From NCBI GenBank assembly GCA_046729855.1, contig JBKPHM010000061.1:1-52413 (forward strand): a stretch of 52,413 bases of DNA. Reading direction: 5' to 3'. The notes beneath the pieces are model-generated. The model saw only the letters and a program-made list of their open reading frames with translations, was not told the origin of the DNA and made no database searches. The translations under genes were made by a program, and so were the position numbers. Shown in pieces: positions 22,557 through 29,202 of this stretch. Source of the DNA: DATHSY01 sp046729855 (GTDB lineage: Bacteria; Actinomycetota; UBA4738; HRBIN12). Each line of letters opens with the position of its first letter. The stretch's first letter is position 1.

Positions 22557-24887
22557 CTACGACCGGCCGACGGCCGCAGTTTCCGCCGCCGGTACCGAGC
22601 GGTGGGCACCCGGTTCGACATGGAACGGCACGCTCGTCACGACGACGTTCCGTTCGAACAACAGAAGGCGCTTGAGGAACAGCGCCGTCTGATTGTGCAG
22701 CAAGTGCTCCCACCACCGATGGACGATCAGCTCGGGCAGCACCACGGTGACGATCGTCCCCGGGGATCTCGTGTAGCTGCGGACCTCGTCCAGCATCGGA
22801 CCTGTGAGATCACGGAACGGAGCATCGACGATCGACAGCGGGACGCCCATCCGCCACTCGCTCCACTCGATCAGGATCGCCTCTTGCTCCTGCGGGTCGG
22901 TCGAGAAGAAGACGGCCTCGACCTCGGCGGCATTCAGGCTCATGGCGTACGAGACGGTCCTCGCCGTCGCCGCATGTACTGCGGAGACGGGAACGAGGAC
23001 GATGCTCCGACGCGGCTCAGCCCGGTAGGACGCATCCGGCCGCGTCGGCACCTGCTCCTCGGGAACGAGAGGCACGCTCGTCACCACGATCCCGGTCTCG
23101 AACAGCAACGACGCCTTCAGCCAGAAGCTCGAGCCACGGCCGAGGAGCCGGAGCAGCGAATAGCCCTGCAGCAGTTCGGGCACGACCACGGTCACGAACC
23201 GGTCCGGCTGTTCGTCGCGAACATCCCGGAGGAATGCGCGGACGCCGCGGACGGACGCCGCGCCCCGCTTCGGCAGCCTGCCGAGCGTCCCCATCCTCGG
23301 AGCCATCTCGGACCACCGGCTCAGGACGTCATCGAAGCGAGCCGGGTTGCCGACGTAGACGGGCCGTACGTCCTCGGGACGCATGGCGCGCAGGTAACCG
23401 ATCGCCTTCGACGTGGCCGGTCCCAGGTCTCGGACCAGGAGGACGAAGGTGACCTGCACGCCGGGCGAGGGCGGCGTCCGGTCGGACCTGAGGACACGCC
23501 CGACCGCCTCGTAGTGCCGGTGGACCGCTACGAAGAACCCGATGATCACCGGCATCGCCGCGATGACGATCCACGCTCCATGGAGGAACTTCGTCATGGT
23601 CACGATGACGAGGACGACTCCGGTCGCCGTCGCACCGACCGCGTTGATGATCATGCTGCGGCGCCAGCCAGGCTCCTTGAGCCGATTCCAACGTCGGACC
23701 ATCCCAACCTGCGACAGCGTGAACGCGGTGAAGACGCCGACGACGTACAGCTGGATCAGATCGGTGAGCTCCGCGTCGAAGACGTAGATCAGCGCGCCGG
23801 CAGCGACGGCCAGCACGATGATCCCGTTTGAGAAGACCAGGCGATCGCCGCGGTTCCTGAACTGGGACGGCATGAAGCGGTCTCGTGCCAGGATCGCCGA
23901 CAGGCGTGGGAAGTCTTGATAGGACGTGTTAGCGGCGAGGATCAGGATCCCGGCCGTGAGTGCCTGCAGGATGAAGTACGGGGCCGTCCTCCCGAAGACG
24001 GTCTCTCCGATCTGGGAGAGAACCGACCGAGACGCGGCGATGTGCTCGTTCACGCGCACTTGGAGCAGCACGGATAACAGCGTGATGCCGATGAACATCG
24101 TGACCGTCATGAACCCCATCGCCGCCAGCGTCGTGGCGGCGTTCCGTGCCTGTGGTCGTCGGAACGCCTGCACGCCGTTCGAGATCGCCTCGACGCCCGT
24201 CAGCGCCGTCGCGCCGGACGAGAACGCCCGCAGGATGAGGAACAGGCTGACCCCCGCCGTCGCCTCCAGCGGGAGGTCGGCCGTCGCCGCCTGCGGACAA
24301 CCGCCGAGGCATCGCACGAAACCGGTCGCGAGCATGACGTACACCATCGCCACGAAGCCGTACGTCGGAACCGCGAAGACCGTCCCCACCTCCTTCACTC
24401 CTCGCAGGTTCGCGATCGTCAACAGGATCACGAAAGCGATCGAGAGCAGGACCTTGTGGTCCGCGAGCGAGGGCGCCGCCGACGTGATGGCGAGCACGCC
24501 GGCGACGACGGAGACCGATACCGTGAGGACGTAGTCGACGAGGAGCGCGGATGCGGCGATCAGCCCCGGCATCGTGCCCAGGTTCTCGTGGGCGACGATG
24601 TACGATCCGCCACCGCCCGGGTACGCCCTGACGGTCTGCCGGTACGACACGATCACGATCGCCAAGACGCCGACGATCGCGAGGGCGATGGGGATCCGGT
24701 ACGCCAGCGCACTCGCGCCAGCCGTCACGAGCACGAGCATCATCTCCTCGGTCGCGTACGCGTTGGAGGAGAGCGGGTCGGAGGAGAAGACGGGAAGCGC
24801 GAGCAGCTTCGAGAGAAGCTGGTGCTCGAGCTTCGACGTGGGGAGCGCGCGTCCGACGACGACGCGTTTCAGCGAGAGGGTCGCCAT
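22557..24887 (-). CDS. APC-superfamily permease, KimA/KUP-like, paralogue 2
   Basis: This 776-residue paralogue of the permease at 20165-22507 keeps the same motifs (LALPVFSSDPLSSNAYATEE, PGGGGSYIVAHENLG, ANTSYQDFPRLSAILARDRF) and the same long C-terminal alpha/beta region (FVTVVVPELL, TIVTVVLPELIVHRWWEHLL). The two copies are in the same orientation 49 bases apart, so they arose by tandem duplication, with divergence concentrated in the soluble half. ATG 24887 starts the conserved part (MATLSLKRVVVGRALP); the frame is open upstream but overlaps the small membrane protein gene. It lies next to the divergent KdpD-like kinase, which fits K+-responsive control. K+ as substrate is inferred from family and context. 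Confidence 0.87.
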   Translation of the reverse strand: MATLSLKRVVVGRALPTSKLEHQLLSKLLALPVFSSDPLSSNAYATEEMMLVLVTAGASALAYRIPIALAIVGVLAIVIVSYRQTVRAYPGGGGSYIVAHENLGTMPGLIAASALLVDYVLTVSVSVVAGVLAITSAAPSLADHKVLLSIAFVILLTIANLRGVKEVGTVFAVPTYGFVAMVYVMLATGFVRCLGGCPQAATADLPLEATAGVSLFLILRAFSSGATALTGVEAISNGVQAFRRPQARNAATTLAAMGFMTVTMFIGITLLSVLLQVRVNEHIAASRSVLSQIGETVFGRTAPYFILQALTAGILILAANTSYQDFPRLSAILARDRFMPSQFRNRGDRLVFSNGIIVLAVAAGALIYVFDAELTDLIQLYVVGVFTAFTLSQVGMVRRWNRLKEPGWRRSMIINAVGATATGVVLVIVTMTKFLHGAWIVIAAMPVIIGFFVAVHRHYEAVGRVLRSDRTPPSPGVQVTFVLLVRDLGPATSKAIGYLRAMRPEDVRPVYVGNPARFDDVLSRWSEMAPRMGTLGRLPKRGAASVRGVRAFLRDVRDEQPDRFVTVVVPELLQGYSLLRLLGRGSSFWLKASLLFETGIVVTSVPLVPEEQVPTRPDASYRAEPRRSIVLVPVSAVHAATARTVSYAMSLNAAEVEAVFFSTDPQEQEAILIEWSEWRMGVPLSIVDAPFRDLTGPMLDEVRSYTRSPGTIVTVVLPELIVHRWWEHLLHNQTALFLKRLLLFERNVVVTSVPFHVEPGAHRSVPAAETAAVGRS

Positions 24888-25135
24888 GACGGTTCGCCGC
24901 GCGGCGGCGGGACAGGCGGTTGCCGATCCGTCGTCGGAGATGCTGCTTCGCTCTCCATGCGCTCCAACAGGTCCTCGGTGAGGCGGGCCTCGTGCGACGC
25001 CTCCCGCCATTCACGCCAAACGAGCCAGGAGCGGACGACCGGGCCGGCGAGCAGGCCGACGAAGACGCCGACGATCAGCCCGACGACGAAGCCGTCGGTC
25101 GCGGCCGGTGCGACGGAGAGGATCGGGGTGAGCAT
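24869..25135 (-). CDS. Small membrane protein (88 aa) with cytoplasmic helix, function unknown
   Basis: The 88-residue frame has one long Gly/Val-rich membrane segment (DGFVVGLIVGVFVGLLAGPV) followed by a charged helix (VWREWREASHEARLTEDLLE) and a proline-rich tail. It overlaps the following permease gene by 19 bases, which suggests co-translation. It is the first gene after the divergent regulatory region shared with the KdpD-like kinase. I recognise no family; small membrane subunits such as KdpF stabilise K+ transporters elsewhere, but there is no sequence match and that role is only a guess. ATG 25135 is the first start that leaves the hydrophobic part intact. Confidence 0.6.
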   Translation of the reverse strand: MLTPILSVAPAATDGFVVGLIVGVFVGLLAGPVVRSWLVWREWREASHEARLTEDLLERMESEAASPTTDRQPPVPPPRGEPSWRPSR

Positions 25136-25160
25136 CGCCCCATAGCGTCGGCGCCGGGGC

Positions 25161-25208
25161 ATAAGTGAGACGTAAGGATGCGTGGCGTCGGCGTAAACGT
25201 TCGGTAAG
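25161..25208. repeat. Helically phased TAA(G/A) direct repeats, candidate KdpE-type binding array
   Basis: Four copies of a short direct repeat occur in the 133-base divergent region: ATAAG 25161, GTAAG 25172, GTAAA 25193 and GTAAG 25204. Their starts are 11, 21 and 11 bases apart, that is, one, two and one helical turns, so all face the same side of the DNA. OmpR/KdpE-family regulators bind such direct repeats. The array lies between the potassium permease genes and the KdpD/KdpE-like genes. The downstream TAGGCT at 25240-25245 may be the -10 box of the kinase gene. Confidence 0.5.
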
Positions 25209-25268
25209 GAGCGCTGCCCGAGGGCGATGCGCCGCTGTTAGGCTCGGCCCTGGGCGAGGGAGCGCCGG

Positions 25269-26684
25269 ATGACGTCCACGTTCGTTGCCCGTCAACCGCC
25301 GATCCTGCGGGGAATCGCCGCGGCGGTCGTTCCGCCTGCGTTCGTGACCCTCGCGGCCGCCCTCCCGGTGGAAATCTCGACCACGACGGCGGCCCTCGCG
25401 TACGTCTTGGCCGTCGTGGCCGCGGCTGCCGCCGGAGGCGTCGGGCCGGGACTGGCGGCATCGGTCCTGTCGTTCGTTTCCCTGAACTTCTTCTTCACCC
25501 CGCCGATCCACACGCTGACCGTCGACAAGACCCACGACCTGGTCGCGCTCGCCGTCTTCCTGGCCGTCTCGGCGACCGTCGGAACCCTGCTCTCGCGCGT
25601 CATCACACAACGTGCCCGCGCCGAGCAGCGGGAGCGTGAGGCGCGCCTGCTCCAACACCTCGGCACCCGCCTGCTGTCGGGCGTTCCGACGGACGACGTG
25701 CTTGGGAGCCTCGCCGGATCCGTGACCGAGATCTTCGGTCTCGCCGCGTGCCGCATCACGACCGAGCCAGCGGCGGGGGGCGCCGACGTCGAGCGGACGG
25801 GGACGAACCACGGGGCCGGCGGGTCGCCCGAGACCGTGCCCATGGTCGTCCGCGACCGCGAGGTCGGACGGCTCGTCGTGGTGCCGGATCACTCTCGGCC
25901 GCTCGGTGCCGACGAACGGAGCGTGATCCGGACGTTGGCGAGCCAGACGGCTCTGGCGATCGACGGCATGCGCCTCGCCTCGGAAGCGCAGCAAGCGCGT
26001 GTGGAGAGCGAGACGAACCGGCTGCGGGCGGCCTTGTTCTCCTCCGTGACGCACGATCTTCGAACCCCGCTCGCGTCGATCACAGCGTCGGTGACCAGCC
26101 TTCTGGACGGTGACCCGCGGCTCGGGCCGGACGCGGAGCGGGATCTCTTGGAGACGATCCGCCAGGAGGCCGAGCGATTGAATCGCCTGGTCGGCAACCT
26201 CCTGGATCTCTCCCGGATGCGGGCCGGCGCGCTGACGCCGTCGAAGGCGCCGGCAGCCATCGACGAGGTGATCGAGGGCGTCGTGGCGAGGCTCGAGACC
26301 GTGCTCCGCCACCACGACGTCAAGCTGATCATGCGCGAGGACATTCCCGAGATCCCTCTCGACGTGGTCCAGATGGATCAGGCGATCACGAACATCCTGG
26401 AGAACGCCGCCCGATTCACGCCCCCCGGTAAAGAGATCTCCATTTCCGTCGGGAAATGGCGCAGAGGTGTCGAGATCCGAATCTCCGATCGAGGGCCGGG
26501 CATCCCGCAGGCGGACCGCGAGCGGATCTTCGAGCCGTTCGTGCGCGGGGAGGGGAGCGCCGGGACGGGGCTGGGGCTGGCGATCGCGAAGGCCATCGTC
26601 GAGGCGCACGGTGGCAGGATCCGCGTCACCGATGCCCCGGCGGGCGGCACAACGGTGATCATGGACCTCCCCGGGGCAGCGTAG
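25269..26684 (+). CDS. KdpD-like sensor histidine kinase lacking the KdpD N-terminal domains
   Basis: The 471-residue protein matches only the C-terminal part of KdpD. Four membrane helices form a DUF4118-type region (FVSLNFFFTPPIHTLTV is the diagnostic stretch), then come a GAF-like domain (about 135-235), HisKA with His262 in SSVTHDLRTPLASI and an HATPase (NILENAARFTP, DRGPGIP, GTGLGLAIAKAI). The large N-terminal KdpD/Usp-like part that binds c-di-AMP in full KdpD proteins is missing, so sensing must rely on the membrane and GAF regions. GAGGG precedes ATG 25269. Its stop overlaps the regulator start by one base (TAGTG). Confidence 0.92.
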   Translation: MTSTFVARQPPILRGIAAAVVPPAFVTLAAALPVEISTTTAALAYVLAVVAAAAAGGVGPGLAASVLSFVSLNFFFTPPIHTLTVDKTHDLVALAVFLAVSATVGTLLSRVITQRARAEQREREARLLQHLGTRLLSGVPTDDVLGSLAGSVTEIFGLAACRITTEPAAGGADVERTGTNHGAGGSPETVPMVVRDREVGRLVVVPDHSRPLGADERSVIRTLASQTALAIDGMRLASEAQQARVESETNRLRAALFSSVTHDLRTPLASITASVTSLLDGDPRLGPDAERDLLETIRQEAERLNRLVGNLLDLSRMRAGALTPSKAPAAIDEVIEGVVARLETVLRHHDVKLIMREDIPEIPLDVVQMDQAITNILENAARFTPPGKEISISVGKWRRGVEIRISDRGPGIPQADRERIFEPFVRGEGSAGTGLGLAIAKAIVEAHGGRIRVTDAPAGGTTVIMDLPGAA

Positions 26685-27388
26685 TGCCCGAGGCCCGCGT
26701 TCTGGTGGTCGATGACGACCCACAGATCCTGCGGGCCATCCGCACGAGCCTCCAGGCCCGCGGTTACGAGGTCGCCGCCGCTCCGAACGGTGAGACGGCG
26801 CTGGATCTCCTGTCCGGGGGACAGACGCGAATCGATCTGGTCGTCCTCGACCTCGGGTTGCCGGGCATCGACGGGCAGGACGTGATCGAACGCGTGCGCG
26901 CGTGGTCCGACGTCCCGATCATCGTCCTCTCCGTCCGTGAGGATCAACGGGACAAGGTGGCCGCGCTGGATGCTGGCGCCGACGACTACGTCACGAAGCC
27001 GTTCGGCATCCCGGAGCTCCTCGCCCGGATGCGCGCGGTGCAACGGAGGATCGAAGGCGACGACCACCGGACGCGGGTGCTCCGGTTCGAAGACCTTGAG
27101 ATCGACCTCGGACGACAGCTGGTACGTCGCGGGGGCGAGGTCGTGCACCTGACGCCCACCGAATACCGGCTCCTCGAGACCCTGGCGCGCAACCCGGGGA
27201 AGCTGCTGACGCACCGGTGGCTGCTTGCCCGGATCTGGGGCCCGGCCTACGCGACCGAGGCGCACTACCTGCGAGTGTTCATCCGACAGCTCCGGCGCAA
27301 GCTCGGAGACGACGCCGCGAGGCCGAGGTTCGTCGTGACCGAGCCGGGCCTCGGCTACCGCTGGAAGATGGATCCGGAGGAGCCGTGA
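26684..27388 (+). CDS. kdpE: KdpE-like OmpR-family response regulator
   Basis: The 234-residue regulator has a receiver (VVDDDPQILRAI, phosphoacceptor Asp56 in LVVLDLGLPG, conserved Lys in DDYVTKPFG) and a winged-helix DNA-binding domain (HLTPTEYRLLETLARNPGKL, ending RFVVTEPGLGYRWK). The GTG start overlaps the TAG of the kinase gene by one base, so the pair is coupled. KdpE normally drives kdpFABC, which is not in this window; here the probable targets are the adjacent permease and trkA genes. This is supported by the phased repeats at 25161-25208. Confidence 0.92.
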   Translation: MPEARVLVVDDDPQILRAIRTSLQARGYEVAAAPNGETALDLLSGGQTRIDLVVLDLGLPGIDGQDVIERVRAWSDVPIIVLSVREDQRDKVAALDAGADDYVTKPFGIPELLARMRAVQRRIEGDDHRTRVLRFEDLEIDLGRQLVRRGGEVVHLTPTEYRLLETLARNPGKLLTHRWLLARIWGPAYATEAHYLRVFIRQLRRKLGDDAARPRFVVTEPGLGYRWKMDPEEP

Positions 27389-27416
27389 GCGCACACCCCC
27401 TCCAACCTTCGCGCGC

Positions 27417-27422
27417 TAACCT
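27417..27422 (+). promoter_or_regulatory. -10 box (TAACCT) of the trkA pair, leaderless
   Basis: TAACCT is followed by seven bases and ATG 27430, with only an ACGAGG stretch between. It sits in the 41-base gap after the KdpE-like gene, so the trkA pair probably has its own promoter besides read-through. Confidence 0.5.
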
Positions 27423-27429
27423 ACGAGGT

Positions 27430-28089
27430 ATGCATGCCATCATCGTCGGCTGCGGTCGCGTGGGGTCCGAGCTGACGATACAGCTCGGACGTGCCGGGCA
27501 TGACATCACGATCATCGACAAGCGCTCGTCGGCATTCGACCGGCTCCCCCCTGGCTTCAACGGACGCACGATCGTCGGCATCGGATTCGACCGAGACGTC
27601 TTGGAAGATGCGGGGATCAAGGAGGCCGAGGCGTTCATAGCCGTGACGAACGGCGACAACTCGAACATCCTGTCTGCGCGTGTCGCGCGTGAGCACTATC
27701 ACGTCCCGAAGGTGATCGCTCGCATCTACGACCCGCGGCGCGCCGAGATCTACGAGCGACTCAACATCCCGACCGTCGCGACGACCACCTGGGGCGTGAA
27801 GCAGATCATGCTCATGCTCGCGCACCCGCTCGAGGAGATCAGGGAGAGCCTTGCCGGCGGCGACCTCATCCGGCTGCGCCTGGCGGTTCCGGCGCACCTG
27901 ACGGGGAAGGGCGCCAAGGAGCTCAACGTCGATGGCAAGGTCCTCGTCGCCGGCGTCGATCGCGGCGGCCACGGGTTCATCCCGGCGGCAACGAGCACGT
28001 TCCAGGCAGGCGACGTCGCGCACGTGATCGTGCACAAGGATGCGCTCGACCTCCTCGACGACCTCCTGACCCCGATCGGAGATCACTGA
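27430..28089 (+). CDS. trkA: TrkA-family K+ transport regulatory protein (CeoB-like)
   Basis: The 219-residue protein has an RCK N domain with the Rossmann dinucleotide-binding loop (AIIVGCGRVGSELTIQLGRAG, shown here as residues 3-22) and acidic strand end (ITIIDK), followed by an RCK C domain after about residue 140. It binds NAD(H) or adenine nucleotides and gates a K+ transporter. It is followed at once by a second TrkA; the pair and its position next to an APC permease match mycobacterial ceoB-ceoC beside Rv2690c. No TrkH/TrkG/KtrB channel gene is in the window, so the partner is either elsewhere or the APC permeases. ATG 27430 agrees with normal length and the leaderless promoter. Confidence 0.93.
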   Translation: MHAIIVGCGRVGSELTIQLGRAGHDITIIDKRSSAFDRLPPGFNGRTIVGIGFDRDVLEDAGIKEAEAFIAVTNGDNSNILSARVAREHYHVPKVIARIYDPRRAEIYERLNIPTVATTTWGVKQIMLMLAHPLEEIRESLAGGDLIRLRLAVPAHLTGKGAKELNVDGKVLVAGVDRGGHGFIPAATSTFQAGDVAHVIVHKDALDLLDDLLTPIGDH

Positions 28090-28090
28090 C

Positions 28091-28804
28091 GTGCGGGTGG
28101 TCATCTCGGGCGCGGGGGCGGTCGGCCGTCATCTCGCGTCGGACCTCCACGCGCGCGGCCACGACGTGACGCTCATCGAGCAGGAGCCCTCGCACCTCGA
28201 AGTCGCCAAGGAGTGGGCGCCCGACGTCAACTTTCTGCTCGGCGATGCCTGCGAACCATGGGTTCTCGAGAACGCGGATCTGAAGGCCGCCGATGTCGTC
28301 GTCGCGGCGACGGGCGACGACGAGGACAACCTCGTGACCGCCCTGCTGGCGAAGCAAGAGTTCGCGGTGCCGCGCGTCTTGGCGCGGGTGAACCATCCGC
28401 GCAACGAATGGCTCTTCACCGAGCAGTGGGGCGTCGACGTGGCGGTGTCGGTACCGCACCTGCTCACGGCCCTCGTCGAGGAGGCCGTGACGGTGGGCGA
28501 TCTGGTCCGGCTGCTCCGCCTCGAGGGAGGTCGCATCGCGATCGTCGAGATGACGATCCCGGAGGGGTCTCCGAACGACGGACGGGCGATCTACGAGCTG
28601 CGCATACCGACGGACTCCGCGATCGTCGCGGTGCTCCGCGAAGGGCACGTGGTCATCCCCCAGCCCGAAACCGTGATCGCCGCTGGCGACGAGGTCATCG
28701 CCCTCGCGTCGGTCGACGCCGAGTCGCTGCTCCGCCTGGCGATGGTCGGCGAGGGGATGCCGGGCGGGACCCCCGAGGAACAGGGCGGCGTCGGCCAGGT
28801 CTGA
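28091..28804 (+). CDS. trkA: TrkA-family K+ transport regulatory protein (CeoC-like)
   Basis: This second TrkA, 237 residues, starts one base after the first one's stop. It has the RCK N loop (VVISGAGAVGRHLASDL), strand DVTLIEQ, and the VVVAATGDDEDNLVTALLAK stretch, and an RCK C domain after about residue 140 (ending VIAAGDEVIALAS). The two TrkA proteins are different enough to be separate subunits of one ring, as proposed for CeoB/CeoC. A short acidic, Gly-rich tail closes the protein. The stop is five bases from the convergent OB-fold gene. Confidence 0.93.
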   Translation: MRVVISGAGAVGRHLASDLHARGHDVTLIEQEPSHLEVAKEWAPDVNFLLGDACEPWVLENADLKAADVVVAATGDDEDNLVTALLAKQEFAVPRVLARVNHPRNEWLFTEQWGVDVAVSVPHLLTALVEEAVTVGDLVRLLRLEGGRIAIVEMTIPEGSPNDGRAIYELRIPTDSAIVAVLREGHVVIPQPETVIAAGDEVIALASVDAESLLRLAMVGEGMPGGTPEEQGGVGQV

Positions 28805-28809
28805 CCGGG

Positions 28810-29178
28810 TTACGCGGAGAACTCGAACCGCGGGTTGACCATGCGGCGGCCACCCCTCGCGTCGCCGAGCACGCCTTCGACGATCAGGCGCGTCCCGAGC
28901 GTGAGCCCGGGGATCGATCGACGGCCCATCCAAACGACCTCGACCTCGCCCGTGCCGTCGGAGAGCAGCGCCTCGAGCGACTCGAACCCCTCGACGGGCC
29001 GAACCGTGATGCGACGCACGACGCCGGCCAGCTTGGCGCGCTCGCGCGCCTTCGCCTCGCTCACACGCGTTGCGCCGGGCACGCTAGAGGCCCACGCGAG
29101 GACCTCCTCGGCGAGGCGCTCTTCGTCGCTCTCGGCCATCCGGCGCAGGAACCGCCGCACGCCGTCCAAGAGCACCAT
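28810..29178 (-). CDS. OB-fold nucleic-acid-binding-like protein
   Basis: The 122-residue protein has a charged helical N-terminus and an OB-fold-like beta barrel from about residue 50 (AGVVRRITVRPVEGFESLEA, VEVVWMGRR, LIVEGVLGDARGGRRMVNPR). A similar OB-fold gene, Rv2694c, lies near ceoBC in mycobacteria, so the gene order is conserved. What it binds and why it stays near the TrkA genes is not known. ATG 29178 is the first start; ATG 29139 is an alternative. It may be co-transcribed with hppA, which ends 24 bases upstream of it. Confidence 0.8.
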   Translation of the reverse strand: MVLLDGVRRFLRRMAESDEERLAEEVLAWASSVPGATRVSEAKARERAKLAGVVRRITVRPVEGFESLEALLSDGTGEVEVVWMGRRSIPGLTLGTRLIVEGVLGDARGGRRMVNPRFEFSA

Positions 29179-29202
29179 CGGCGGCGCGGCAGGGCCGAGG
29201 CG

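Noticed and set aside
27430..28804. A complete Trk or Ktr potassium system
   Set aside because: Only the two TrkA (RCK) proteins are present; no TrkH/KtrB channel frame exists in either strand nearby.
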